The notes beneath the pieces were generated by a model, which saw only the letters and a program-made list of their open reading frames with translations, ran no database searches and was not told the origin of the DNA. A stretch of DNA of 42,743 bases from a bacterium (GTDB lineage Bacteria > Patescibacteriota > Patescibacteriia > Patescibacteriales > XYC2-FULL-47-12): assembly GCA_030698385.1 (NCBI GenBank), contig JAUYLZ010000018.1:1-42743 (forward strand), in the 5' to 3' direction. Of this stretch, positions 1-9,028 are shown in pieces. A program made the translations under genes and the position numbers. Position 1 is the stretch's first letter; the number at the start of each line of letters is the position of its first letter.

Positions 1-433
1 GCATCGCTACGCGGTAACGGCCGCCGCCAACAAATTAACTAAAATAGTTTATCATGTTTTAAAGAACAATTGCGTATATGATGCCAAACTATCGTGAAAA
101 TATTTCCAATCAAGGCGGATTAACAATATAACTTGTCATAAATTAGTCTATAAATTAATTTTATTTTTATCTTAATGTTACTTAAAGTAACTTACGGCAT
201 TGTGAGTATATCGTGATAAATATATCCGCGCAGTTTAAGTAAAAATGCGCTCAATCTCCGAGGTTGTTCATACTCTTGATATTTAATTCCTTTTGATTTA
301 TTATATATTAGCTAGATTTATATAGCAACAAAACATATATATTAAACAATTTTATTAACTATTTTGTCAAATCAAAAAAATTATAAAATAAATACTATTT
401 TAGAGTGTAATATGGTATAATATTATAAAGAGT
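1..433. other. AT-rich stretch without a gene
   Basis: I see no coding region here on either strand. The first 30 bases are GC-rich and may be the edge of a neighbouring unit. The rest is very AT-rich. A TATAAT box at 416-421, 12 bp before the glycosyltransferase start, is a plausible -10 element, but I find no good -35 at the right distance. Confidence 0.5.
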
Positions 434-1571
434 ATGTTGAAAACTAAAGCAAGAAAAAAAATACTATATCTAGTAACTCAATCGGACTTTGGTGGAGCAC
501 AAAGATATGTTTATGATTTAGCCGCTAATTTGAAAGATCAATTTAATATTGTTGTTGCGAGTGGAGAGCAAAAAAATGGAGAGCTCAAACAAAAATTAGA
601 AAAAGCGAATATTCGTCACATTTATATATCTCATTTGAAAAGAAATATTTTACCGCTACATGACGTTCTGGCTTTATTTCAATTAATTAGACTAATAAAA
701 AAAGAGAGACCAAATATTATTCATCTTAATAGTTCAAAAATTTCTGTACTAGGTTCTTTTGCGGCCTGGTGGAATAACGTACCGAAAGTCATTTATTCTT
801 GTCATGGGGGTGGCGCATTCACTGAAGATATTCCAAAATGGCAACAATATTTATACAAAATTTTTGAAAAATTAACAGCTCAATTTAAAACTGATTTTAT
901 ATGTTTTCTTGAATCCGATAAAAAAAATTTAGTAAAACTTAAAATTGCCTCACCGTCTAAAATATCACTAATTAATAATGGAATCAGATAATACAAGCAA
1001 ATTTATTTCGCGAACTTTGGCGCGTAAAAAATTAGGCATCTCATCAGATGCTTTTATTTTAGGTACCATATCAAATCTATATAAAAATAAAGGTCTTATT
1101 TTTTTAGTTGAAACTACTGACTTATTACTTAAAAAAACACCATTGTCAACTGTAATTATTGGTGAAGGGCCTGATCGTCTAGAAGTTGAAAAAATCATAA
1201 AGAAAAAAAAATTATCTAATAAAGTATTGTTGAAAGGCTATATTTCGGATGCGTTTCAATTATTACTTGCCTTTGATATTTACGTGTGTTCTTCAACTAA
1301 AGAAGGTATGCCGTATGCGATTTTAGAAGCAATGCAGGCTGGCCTACCGATTGTCAGCACAAATGTCGGCGCGATACCTGAAGTAATTGACGATAAAAAA
1401 AACGGATTACTGATTGAAGCAAAAAATCCGGATTTGCTGGCGGAAAAAATTAATTATTTAATTAGACATCCGGATGAAATGAAACGTCTGGGAGAAAGCG
1501 CTAAAGAAAAAGTAAAACAATTCAGTTTGGAAAAAATGATTAATGAAACTAAAAATCTTTATTTAGAATAA
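434..1571 (+). pseudogene. Family 4 glycosyltransferase split by a one-base frameshift
   Basis: Two overlapping reading frames together make one GT-B glycosyltransferase of about 380 residues, the usual length of the GT4 family. The first (434-991) is the N-terminal acceptor domain, with the early motif DFGGAQRYVYDLA. The second (978-1571) is the C-terminal nucleotide-sugar domain, with IIGEGPDR, SSTKEGMPYAILEAMQAGLPIVS cut here to its core EGMPYAILEAM, and GAIPEVI. At the junction the first frame reads INNGIR and stops. Removing a single A near 986 gives INNGID followed by NTSKF, which is the expected GT4 linker. A 1-nt insertion, real or from sequencing, is therefore the simplest reading. 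The gene is much more AT-rich than the transporter after it. Its role would be sugar transfer in surface glycan synthesis; donor and acceptor cannot be read from the sequence. Confidence 0.85.
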
Positions 1572-1582
1572 TTTCTTATTTT

Positions 1583-2527
1583 ATGTGGTTACTTTATAGT
1601 TTGACGGCGGCCGTAACCTATGCCTTTTTAAATATTGGCATGGCGGCATTAGTTCGCGAACTGCCGCTTCTGCCGGTTTTAACGGCGGTCAGCGCGCTGA
1701 CCACTCTAATGCTTTTACCGTTTTTTATCTTCGTTGTATATAAAGAACACACTGCCGGGCGCAAAGTTATACCTAATAGACTTGGTTTAAAGGCATTACT
1801 TTTAGCAAGCGGCATGGACTTCTTGGGAGTCCTAATGTTCAGCTTGGCATTGAAGTGGGGTCCGATTTCAGTTGTAACCCCTCTGCGCCAGACGGTTCCG
1901 CTGTTTTCTCTTATTTTTGCGCCCCGCTTCCTGAGCGAACATACCGGCCGAATGCAAAAAATCGGCATTGCTTTAGTCGTCTTGAGTGCGTCTGTTTTAG
2001 TTTGGACGACCTATAACGGGAACACTCCGGATAGTTCTGGCTTTACGCCGCCGGTATTGGCCGCCTTAACTTTAGCGCTAGGGGTCGCGATTATCTCGGC
2101 CTTTATTTTAATTGCTAATAAGTATGCAACGGCTCAACAGTACGGCAAAATAACGCCGCTCATTTTTACAACGCTTGACCACGCCTTGCTTGCCTTGCTA
2201 TTTGCAATTTTAACCTTTCTTTATCACGGCACGCTCCTGCCAGTTGAGATGCTAATAATAAAAACTAGCGCTCTTCTACTTATAATCTCACTAAGCGCAC
2301 TTTCCTCTCTTACCAGTTTTTGTATAATTAAGGCCTGCCAAATCGGCGACACCGTTAAGGTCTCGCCCGTGATCCGTTTATCGGTTCTGCTCTCGGTTAT
2401 CTTTGGCGGCGCGCTTTTTGTGGAGGCGCATCTTTGGCTGCGCATCATTGCCAGCATTGTTTTTATCATCGGCCTACTGCCCGTTATTATTTTTCAAGAA
2501 AAGAAAAAACAAACCGTATCGGTTTAA
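1583..2527 (+). CDS. EamA/DMT-family membrane transporter
   Basis: A 314-residue, almost entirely hydrophobic protein with about ten membrane helices arranged as two EamA repeats. The first repeat ends with a segment typical of the family, ALKWGPISVVTPLRQTVPLF, followed by a basic loop and IGIALVVLSASVLVW. The second repeat ends with VKVSPVIRLSVLLSVIFGGA. DMT proteins move small metabolites, and some act on lipid-linked sugars or aminosugars. The gene starts 11 bp after the frameshifted glycosyltransferase, so it could be co-transcribed and serve glycan export, but the substrate is unknown. A terminator follows at 2551-2577. Confidence 0.85.
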   Translation: MWLLYSLTAAVTYAFLNIGMAALVRELPLLPVLTAVSALTTLMLLPFFIFVVYKEHTAGRKVIPNRLGLKALLLASGMDFLGVLMFSLALKWGPISVVTPLRQTVPLFSLIFAPRFLSEHTGRMQKIGIALVVLSASVLVWTTYNGNTPDSSGFTPPVLAALTLALGVAIISAFILIANKYATAQQYGKITPLIFTTLDHALLALLFAILTFLYHGTLLPVEMLIIKTSALLLIISLSALSSLTSFCIIKACQIGDTVKVSPVIRLSVLLSVIFGGALFVEAHLWLRIIASIVFIIGLLPVIIFQEKKKQTVSV

Positions 2528-2550
2528 AAAATTTTTATCATAAAAAAATC

Positions 2551-2577
2551 AGCCATGGTAATAATGGCTATTTTTTA
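2551..2577 (+). terminator. Rho-independent terminator after the EamA gene
   Basis: The 6-bp stem AGCCAT (2551-2556) and ATGGCT (2564-2569) with a 7-nt loop is followed by a run of T. It is 24 bp after the transporter stop codon. Confidence 0.7.
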
Positions 2578-2596
2578 TTTAGGAGAAAACATGAAC

Positions 2597-3058
2597 TTAA
2601 ATCATGTTTAAGGCAATGGTAAAAGCTACTAAAAAAATACTAAAAAAATATTCCTTTGTCCATATTTTTAAATTATTCTCATACCACTTATTATCCGCCA
2701 GGCGCTGGCGCTGTCTTTCAATCCAGGGAGTCCAGTCAAAGTCTTCTTGAGACTTCTCTTCCCCCTCCCGCTCCAGATAGCCGACCGGTTCTTTTAATAC
2801 GCTTTGAGACTGGTAGCGTTCAACGAGTGAAAGCACATTAGGTGAGAGCATGGTCATTTCAAAAAGTCGAATTCGTGACTCGGGCCGTTGCGACAGTCTG
2901 ATATTGGTGCGCATAATGAATTGCTCTACCGGAAAAATCGTCAGCACCGCGTACATCCACAAAAAAAGCACAACGACAAATTTGATAATATCCGAACGCC
3001 GCTGAATGAACAAGCGGGACAAGGTATCTAATTTTTTTGTGGCCGGTGTGGTGTCCAT
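2597..3058 (-). CDS. Two-helix membrane protein of unknown function
   Basis: A 153-residue protein that I do not recognise. It has a basic N-terminus (LFIQRRSDIIK), a membrane helix at about residues 26-45 (VVVLFLWMYAVLTIF), a charged middle of about 85 residues that is probably outside the membrane or helical, and a second hydrophobic segment at the C-terminus (about 135-153). It lies downstream of higBA on the same strand, separated by about 100 bp that contain a perfect inverted repeat at 3101-3123. It may be a separate transcription unit. Codon usage looks normal for the window and no homologue family can be named. Confidence 0.6.
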   Translation of the reverse strand: MDTTPATKKLDTLSRLFIQRRSDIIKFVVVLFLWMYAVLTIFPVEQFIMRTNIRLSQRPESRIRLFEMTMLSPNVLSLVERYQSQSVLKEPVGYLEREGEEKSQEDFDWTPWIERQRQRLADNKWYENNLKIWTKEYFFSIFLVAFTIALNMI

Positions 3059-3100
3059 AAGGAGTCCCCTGTCGTAATTTATGTATCATTTAACTATAAT

Positions 3101-3123
3101 AATCGTATCATATTGATACGATT
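3101..3123. repeat. Perfect 10-bp inverted repeat between higA and the membrane protein gene
   Basis: AATCGTATCA and its reverse complement are separated by 3 bp. Neither strand has a T-run after it, so it is either a weak terminator or an operator in front of the 2597-3058 gene, which starts 43 bp away. Confidence 0.6.
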
Positions 3124-3160
3124 AGAACAATGTTGTTTTATTGTTTTTTTTGTTTGGTTA

Positions 3161-3508
3161 TTACCGCATCAATGAATCAACCGGAATGCGCAGGTGCGCA
3201 TGAAAAGATTTTATCATACTGAGTGATAACTTTCTTTTTCTGTTTAACACTTCGGAAACTCGGTTGGCTCCAATAAGGTGAGCCAGATCTTTTTGCGTTA
3301 AGTTCATCTGCTCCATGCGGAATTTAATGGCCTCAACCGGATCGGGCGGCAGAATCGTATAATTATCAGCTTCGTATTTTTCTATCAAAGTGGTTAATAC
3401 TTCAAACTCATCGCCCGCCTTGGTGTTTGGTTTAGCATCCCACAGCTTTTCCGCCTTTTTTAAGGCAATGGCATAGTCCGTCTGATTTTTTATGGGTTTA
3501 ATATTCAT
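3161..3508 (-). CDS. higA: HigA-type antitoxin with XRE helix-turn-helix
   Basis: A 115-residue antitoxin of the COG5499 HigA type. The N-terminal half carries the family segment with Pro-Asp-Pro-Val-Glu-Ala-Ile before the DNA-binding part. The helix-turn-helix lies at about residues 70-110 (FRMEQMNLTQKDLAHLIG, then SEVLNRKRKLSLSMI). The antitoxin neutralises HigB and normally represses its own operon by binding a promoter palindrome; a candidate site is present upstream of higB (3828-3842). Its ATG overlaps the higB stop by 4 bp, so toxin and antitoxin are translationally coupled. The toxin-first order is usual for higBA. Confidence 0.93.
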   Translation of the reverse strand: MNIKPIKNQTDYAIALKKAEKLWDAKPNTKAGDEFEVLTTLIEKYEADNYTILPPDPVEAIKFRMEQMNLTQKDLAHLIGANRVSEVLNRKRKLSLSMIKSFHAHLRIPVDSLMR

Positions 3509-3804
3509 ATTATTTCTGCGTTGATGGTATCGTACTCCTGATGAGTGCCGATAAACCGTATATAAACTATCTGAAAATCGTATTGAACAGCCACAACCAA
3601 TCTGTACTTGTTGCCGGCAATATTAAAGACGACTCTTTTATTTTTTAAAATACTGGCGTTTTTATATTTTTCTTTAACATTACTTGGCTTGCTCCATGTT
3701 TCTTTTTTCACTTCATGGTACCACGCCCGTAACGGCTGCTGCGCATCTTTGTGACTTTGGCTTTGCCAAAAATCTTTTAATGTTTTGATAGCGATTATTC
3801 TCAT
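3505..3804 (-). CDS. higB: HigB-type mRNA interferase toxin
   Basis: A 99-residue RelE-superfamily toxin of the COG4680 HigB group. It matches the family along its whole length: MRIIAIKTLKDFW at the N-terminus, QPLRAWYHEV, NASILKNKRVVFNIAGNKYR in the core (shown here only by its ends NASIL and GNKYR), and IRFIGTHQEYD near the C-terminus. HigB toxins cut mRNA on the ribosome. The gene is first in the operon and has an almost ideal promoter (3822-3850). It appears intact, with no frameshift. Confidence 0.94.
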   Translation of the reverse strand: MRIIAIKTLKDFWQSQSHKDAQQPLRAWYHEVKKETWSKPSNVKEKYKNASILKNKRVVFNIAGNKYRLVVAVQYDFQIVYIRFIGTHQEYDTINAEII

Positions 3805-3821
3805 TGTACCTATGTAATCTT

Positions 3822-3850
3822 ATTATATTCCCATTTTGGGAACTTGTCAA
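3822..3850 (-). promoter_or_regulatory. higBA promoter with palindromic operator in its spacer
   Basis: On the minus strand TTGACA (3845-3850), a 17-bp spacer and TATAAT (3822-3827) form a perfect sigma-70 consensus promoter, 17 bp before the higB ATG. The spacer contains a perfect palindrome at 3828-3842 (TTCCCA, 3 bp, TGGGAA). A repressor bound there would block RNA polymerase, which fits HigA autoregulation. Confidence 0.88.
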
Positions 3851-4154
3851 GAGTCCTGTAAATTAAAGGCTTTTTTGGTACTTTTTCAATATTTTTACAA
3901 TACTTCGTTTGTCCATATATTTTTATCTAACATTTTAACTATATCAAATTATATCAGATTATAAAAGTAAGATCAATCTTGTCTAAAAACTTTATAAAAT
4001 TTGTCAATATTAGATACTTTATAAAATTTTTAAGCGATAATGAATCTCCGCGTAGCAAGCTGGTGCGGAATAGTCAAGTTTAAATCATGATTTTATAACT
4101 CTTGTCATGTTCATCTTTTTTTGCTACGGTAATGAGCTTATCTATAAATTTTCA
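3851..4154. other. AT-rich spacer without a gene
   Basis: No supportable reading frame on either strand. It holds short AT-rich direct repeats (ACTTTATAAAATTT appears twice, around 3988 and 4017) and a small hairpin, TCCGC and GCGGA, around 4054-4076. A weak promoter for the following block could be TTGCTA, 16 bp, TATAAA, ending near 4149. Confidence 0.4.
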
Positions 4155-4441
4155 TCTTCTCTTCTTCACTAGGGGGACAAGGACCCGCGCCGCAAAGTAT
4201 CGGAGTGCGACCTGCCTCGCCGAAGTCTTGCACGCAGGTGGGTCACCAGTGGCTCTGCCTCAATGTGAGAAACAAAAACAGTATGCCCGCCCGAGGCTAG
4301 ACTTAACCGACGTATATTCCCCAGATACCGGATGCTAGGGTAAGCCGTCTATTCATTCGAGAAACTAAGTGTGAAGGAGAGAGGAGAAATGACATATCGC
4401 TAGACACAGCCTATATACTTATAGGAAGGGGAAATCATTGG
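4155..4441 (+). ncRNA. Candidate structured non-coding RNA (unidentified)
   Basis: A GC-rich block in otherwise AT-rich DNA with no convincing protein. It is rich in mutually compatible helices: ACCTGC (4210-4215) with GCAGGT (4234-4239); GACCC with GGGTC enclosing it; GCCTCG (about 4214) with CGAGGC (about 4292) as an alternative; CTTAACC with GGTAAG closing a hairpin that contains CCCC...GGGG-type pairing around 4318-4341; and CCTATA with TATAGG near 4420-4435. The strand is not certain; the plus strand is chosen for a possible promoter upstream. I compared it mentally with RNase P RNA, tmRNA, SRP RNA and 6S RNA and could not match the conserved cores of any of them. Confidence 0.3.
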
Positions 4442-6721
4442 CTACTTTTTCTGTCCGCCGCTAAGCTGTTCTAACAATTCAGCTGTTTTGCCTGCTTTTA
4501 TCCTGCTAATCGCGTCAGAAACCACCGGCTTCAGCGTTGCATCAAGTTTTTCTATTTCTTCAAAAGCGGCAATAGCGCGGTCATTATCTTTTGCGTATAA
4601 ATAATTTTTTACCAAACTGATTAATATTTCTCTGTTCGGCGCGGTTGGCATTCGCAACACTTCTATGGCTTGGTCATACCTTTTTTCATTGGTTAAACCA
4701 TCGGCGAGCGCTACAAAAAAGTCTTGCTCCGGCGGCTGGTAACCGCGGCTTGAGAATAGACGAGCTGTGTTGTAGGCTTTATCAATTTTACCAACAGCAA
4801 AGTAAACTCTCGCCAAGTAGTAGTAACTCGGCAGATAGCGCGCATTAATCTCAATTGCGGTATTAACCGCGTTTACCGCCTGTTCAGAATTTCCGATCAT
4901 TAGAAACGTTTCCGCTAGGGTATAATAATACTGCAGATGTTCGCGGCTAAGTTCAATCGCTTTTTCTGAGGCTTGAATGGAATCTTCCGCGTACTTAATA
5001 TCTTCAAAAGTTATCAGCGCTGTATTATTTAGCGTAGCCAGGCGGTTATACAACAGCGCGTTGTAAGGATCTTTATCAATTTCCGTCTGCAGAGCTTCCA
5101 GCGCGCCTAACACTCCTTTTTTTGCTATCTCAAGATAAGCCGTATTCTGTTTAATATTGGCTATTTGCGGATTTAAGTTGGTAATATAATTAACATAAGA
5201 CATGACCACGTTGCGCGACGGCAGGCCGTCAATTGCGATTGATTTATCAAAAAGCTCAACCGTCGCCTCCAAATCACCGCCGTTGGAGAGCGCCTTGATG
5301 ACGGTGTTGCCGGCTTGCATGGTCTTTACATTAAACTGATAGATGATCAGGCTTAGTAAAACTACGCTTACCAAAATAACTGCTTGCCTGCCGACCAATA
5401 ACGGCCGCGGCAGCTCGGAAAACCGCAACATTGGACTCTTGTAGTGGCGATACTCTATAAAAGCGATCAAAACTATGAAATAAATATATGAATTCAAATC
5501 ATCAAAAACAAAAATCAAATGCACGAAATAGGTTATGCTCAGCGCGGTAAAAATTAAGAGTTCATCAATTTTGATCTTTTTTTGCTGAAAACTTTTTATT
5601 AAATAATAAAATATAAAAAACGGAAATCCCAAAAAAATTATCAGGCCGAGAATGCCGTTCATAACCAGCACGTCCAGCCAAGCGTTGTGCGAGCGGTCAA
5701 AGTACGGTTCGGTCGGCGCGTAAAGATAGTAGTTGGAATCAAAATACTTATTAAATACTGTGTGGTAATTTTCCATGCCAACGCCAAAAATCGGTTTTTC
5801 CTTAAATCCTTCCCAAGCCGCCCGCCAACCGATCATACGCGTGGTAACTGTGTCGCCAGATATTGAAATACCCGCCAGCTTGGAAAATAGCAGGTTGCTT
5901 TTGACGATTTTACTGTTTGGATAAAACTGAGCGCTAAACATGCCAACAATGGCCAGCGCCAAAATTACCGCTACAACAATTTTATTTTTTTTCCTCTGTC
6001 CATACAATATATATATCAATGCCGCGACCGTAAGACCGGCCATCACGCCCAGCGCCGTCCCGCGAATACTCGCCAGAATAAACGCATAAGTACTCAAAAA
6101 CATGACAAAAATATACCACAGCCTCAGCCAGAGATTATGACTGCGCAAAAGCAAAAATAACGCGAAAAAAGAACTAAATGCCATATAAATGGCGACATAA
6201 GCGGAGTTGCCCAAAGTCGTAATAATACGCCCTTTGCCCGGGTTAAAAACCGCGATATTAAAAACCTCCGGATAGTACTGCGCCAAACCGTAAAAAGAAA
6301 TATAGACACTGACAACCAAAGCGATATTGATATATATCTTCCAGTTATCACCGGTAAACAGCGCTCGCAATATCAGATACAGAGCGAAGATGTGCAAAAG
6401 CGTAAAAACGCCCCACATGCGCTCGGTATCGGAAAACCAGCTCACGATCGGCGCCAGACTGAAGATGCTTGAGATAATATTAATGGCGACAAAAGCGCCA
6501 AAGACATAGAGAAAATAATTGCGCTGTTTTTTTAACTCCGGCTGATAGCGGATGAGTAAAAACACACAAACCAGCAAAGCCAGCTCAATCATCACGCGAA
6601 AAAAAACCGTCCGCGGCGCAATGTAGGGAAATAAAAACGAGCCGGCAACAATCGCCGGCGTGAGTGTTACCGCGTAAATAAGATAAGTGACTACGCGTTT
6701 TGTGTTTAAAAAAGTAGGCAT
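4442..6721 (-). CDS. O-antigen ligase-like membrane protein with C-terminal TPR repeats (copy 2)
   Basis: A 759-residue protein. Residues 1 to about 440 form roughly 12 membrane helices with the Wzy_C/WaaL core, including the large-loop signature GVGMENYHTVFNKYFD followed by FDRSHNAWLDVL, where the His is the conserved residue of the family. Residues from about 480 to 759 are soluble, helical and TPR-like (AIEINARYLPSYYYLARVYF and similar). Proteins of this family join or polymerise glycan chains on lipid or protein carriers at the outer face of the membrane. The 6734-9022 gene, 12 bp upstream, is a full-length paralogue of the same architecture, so the two form an operon. The C-terminal end is rich in Gly-Gly-Gln-Lys-Lys. 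Confidence 0.87.
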   Translation of the reverse strand: MPTFLNTKRVVTYLIYAVTLTPAIVAGSFLFPYIAPRTVFFRVMIELALLVCVFLLIRYQPELKKQRNYFLYVFGAFVAINIISSIFSLAPIVSWFSDTERMWGVFTLLHIFALYLILRALFTGDNWKIYINIALVVSVYISFYGLAQYYPEVFNIAVFNPGKGRIITTLGNSAYVAIYMAFSSFFALFLLLRSHNLWLRLWYIFVMFLSTYAFILASIRGTALGVMAGLTVAALIYILYGQRKKNKIVVAVILALAIVGMFSAQFYPNSKIVKSNLLFSKLAGISISGDTVTTRMIGWRAAWEGFKEKPIFGVGMENYHTVFNKYFDSNYYLYAPTEPYFDRSHNAWLDVLVMNGILGLIIFLGFPFFIFYYLIKSFQQKKIKIDELLIFTALSITYFVHLIFVFDDLNSYIYFIVLIAFIEYRHYKSPMLRFSELPRPLLVGRQAVILVSVVLLSLIIYQFNVKTMQAGNTVIKALSNGGDLEATVELFDKSIAIDGLPSRNVVMSYVNYITNLNPQIANIKQNTAYLEIAKKGVLGALEALQTEIDKDPYNALLYNRLATLNNTALITFEDIKYAEDSIQASEKAIELSREHLQYYYTLAETFLMIGNSEQAVNAVNTAIEINARYLPSYYYLARVYFAVGKIDKAYNTARLFSSRGYQPPEQDFFVALADGLTNEKRYDQAIEVLRMPTAPNREILISLVKNYLYAKDNDRAIAAFEEIEKLDATLKPVVSDAISRIKAGKTAELLEQLSGGQKK

Positions 6722-6733
6722 TTTTTATAAAAT

Positions 6734-9022
6734 TTATTCTTCTGTTTTAGACGACTCTTCAGGGTCAGTTGTCTTATCCTGCGGCAAAAACTCCTGATAA
6801 TTATTATCTTTAACCTTCTGAATAAAATCACTGGCTAACTCCTGATATTTTTCCGGATTAAGCTCAATCGCCTTTTGCGCGGCGGCAATTGATTTTTCAA
6901 TTTGGCCGTCTTGCAAGTATAACTTCGCCAAGCCAACCTCAACTTCGGCGCTGTCACTGAGTACGCTCAACCGTTCATATAAGAGTAAAGTCCGCGGCCA
7001 ATCTTCCAGCGCCCAGTAGTAATTGGTTAAAGATTCAACATAACTGGCCGGCTCAAGCATAACCGCGCCGCCTAAATCAAGACAACGATCCATGGACGGC
7101 CGGGCGCCATCTTCGTTTTGCATTCTAAAGTAGTACCAGGCCAGACGGCAAAAACTATCGTAATAATCTTCGTTTAAAGTCGTGGCATACTCCAGGGTGG
7201 CAATGGCGTTGTCAAAATCGTTGCGCGCCTCATAAATTTGTCCTTTGATAAAATAAGGCGGGATATGCTTCGGCCCATACTCATTCGCCTTGCTAATAGC
7301 CTCCAAGGCAATATTGGAATAACGGTCAAAAACTTCTTGGTCATCTTTATTAAAACGAGCGGCGACACCGGCTAACTGCGCCAATTCCACGTGCACTAAA
7401 TGGTCTTTGGGGTTGTAGGCAATATTTTTGTTAACCATTTCAATAGCATAATCAAAAATCCGCCGCCGCTCCTCATCACTCAAATCGTTCAAAATATACG
7501 ACTGATGAGTAAGACTGCGGGCCAAGTTATCGCGGCTTTCTCTATCCAATGGCGTGTCGTAGCTTAATGCTTCCTGATAAAATTGTAAAGTGGCGGCCGG
7601 TTCGTTCAGTTCAAAGCCCAATTCGCCTAAAATCGTCGCTTGCATCATTTTTAAAGGCAAGACATTAAAATTATATAAAATAAATATCATAACTACGCTG
7701 ACTCCGCCTAAAACCGCGACTTCCCTGCTGACAAACGGCTGATTTTTATCATATTTAATTTCTTGATTTTGACTCAGCCAATAGATAAAACCTAACGTCA
7801 TCATTAAAGATATATAACTGGCCAAAGAATCAAAAGCGGCCAAGTTCTGGACAAAATAAGCAATAATTAAAGCGGTTAACAAGGTGAAATCATAACGTCC
7901 AATTGTTCGCCGCCGATACCCTTGCCATAAGTAAGCTAAAGCCGCCAGCAGAATGGACAGGTAGGTTAAAATACCCAAGACACCGGCGGTTGAGGTAATT
8001 TCCACGACCGTGTTATGTGCGCGGTCAAAGTAAGTTTCGGTGCGGGTATAGTTGTAAAAAGTCGGGTCAAAATACTTGTCAAAAGTAATCGCGAAATTAC
8101 CATGGCCGGTTCCCAATAGCCAATGGTTGGGCAAATCTTTCCAGGCCGCTTTCCAGGCAATAAAACGAGTCTGGAAAGTGTCGGTTTCGGGCGTAATCTG
8201 CCGCACCGTGCTCAAAATACTGTTGTTGCTAACCAAAGGAAGTTCCGGCTTTAAAAATGCCAGCGCCACTATCCCAACCAGAACAATCATTACTCCCAGA
8301 CTGGAAAACCTGACCTTTTTGCTTTTGGCTGTAAACAAAAAATACGCCAGCAAAAATAAAGCGCTCAAGCCCAAACCAACGTAAGCGCCGCGAGTGTTGG
8401 TCAGGCTAAAAACCGAGAGCATAATTACGGCCGCCGCTAGATAAAGCGTCATCAGCCAATTGTCGCTGATTTTTGCGTACCGCGCTTTTTCCCGAAAAAA
8501 TAAAATCAGAGCAAAATAAATATTAAAAATCACATACGCGCTCAAATAAGCGGTGTTGCCGAAAGTGCTGAAAGGCATATTTTTCGCCCAAGCATAGAGC
8601 ACAAGCAACGTTGCCGCCGCCACTGAAGTTGTAAAAAAATTGCGCCAGTCCGTCCAAGTTTTCATGACAGTAATGACGATAAAGTAGTAGGCCAAAAAGT
8701 GCAGAAGATGAAAAACGCCGAGCATGCGCTCGGAATCTCCCCAAAAACTCAAATTAAAATCAACTCCCGTGAAAGCTGACAGCAACAGCACGGCAAAAAA
8801 ACTGACCAAACCAAAGGAAATCCAAGATTTTTTTGGCCGCCAGTTCGGATACTTTACGATCAAGCCAACCCAAAAAATAAACAATACTTCAACTAAAATA
8901 TTAAAGAAAATTTGCTTGGAAGTAATATAAGGAAACAGCAGTTTTTCAAACACCAAAAAAAATGAGAGTAACGACAAATATACTCCGGCTTTTAAAATAT
9001 TCAAATAGGCTTTTTGTGTCAT
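6734..9022 (-). CDS. O-antigen ligase-like membrane protein with C-terminal TPR repeats (copy 1)
   Basis: A 762-residue paralogue of the next gene, with the same order: about 12 membrane helices, the Wzy_C loop (LGTGHGNFAITFDKYFD, then FDRAHNTVVEI with the conserved His), and a long TPR-like helical tail from about residue 480 (for example KSIAAAQKAIELNPEKYQEL). The C-terminus is acidic (PEESSKTEE). Likely role: transfer or polymerisation of surface glycans, with the TPR part recruiting partners. The start is well supported: the ATG at 9022 lies 6 bp after a TATAAT box (9029-9034) with TTGACA 16 bp further up, so the message is probably leaderless. It is the first gene of the ligase operon. 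Confidence 0.88.
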   Translation of the reverse strand: MTQKAYLNILKAGVYLSLLSFFLVFEKLLFPYITSKQIFFNILVEVLFIFWVGLIVKYPNWRPKKSWISFGLVSFFAVLLLSAFTGVDFNLSFWGDSERMLGVFHLLHFLAYYFIVITVMKTWTDWRNFFTTSVAAATLLVLYAWAKNMPFSTFGNTAYLSAYVIFNIYFALILFFREKARYAKISDNWLMTLYLAAAVIMLSVFSLTNTRGAYVGLGLSALFLLAYFLFTAKSKKVRFSSLGVMIVLVGIVALAFLKPELPLVSNNSILSTVRQITPETDTFQTRFIAWKAAWKDLPNHWLLGTGHGNFAITFDKYFDPTFYNYTRTETYFDRAHNTVVEITSTAGVLGILTYLSILLAALAYLWQGYRRRTIGRYDFTLLTALIIAYFVQNLAAFDSLASYISLMMTLGFIYWLSQNQEIKYDKNQPFVSREVAVLGGVSVVMIFILYNFNVLPLKMMQATILGELGFELNEPAATLQFYQEALSYDTPLDRESRDNLARSLTHQSYILNDLSDEERRRIFDYAIEMVNKNIAYNPKDHLVHVELAQLAGVAARFNKDDQEVFDRYSNIALEAISKANEYGPKHIPPYFIKGQIYEARNDFDNAIATLEYATTLNEDYYDSFCRLAWYYFRMQNEDGARPSMDRCLDLGGAVMLEPASYVESLTNYYWALEDWPRTLLLYERLSVLSDSAEVEVGLAKLYLQDGQIEKSIAAAQKAIELNPEKYQELASDFIQKVKDNNYQEFLPQDKTTDPEESSKTEE

Positions 9023-9028
9023 ATTTTC

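Noticed and set aside
4102..4338. 78-codon frame in the GC-rich block
   Set aside because: The composition follows the hairpins, not a protein; it has no recognisable motif and crosses the likely RNA.
4155..4441. RNase P RNA, tmRNA, SRP RNA, 6S RNA or a cobalamin riboswitch
   Set aside because: I could not find the GAGGAAAGUCC core, the TTCGAC start, a tag frame with a TΨC-like end, the SRP GGAAGG loop, the 6S end-pairing or the ordered B12 motifs. Only isolated short similarities exist on either strand.
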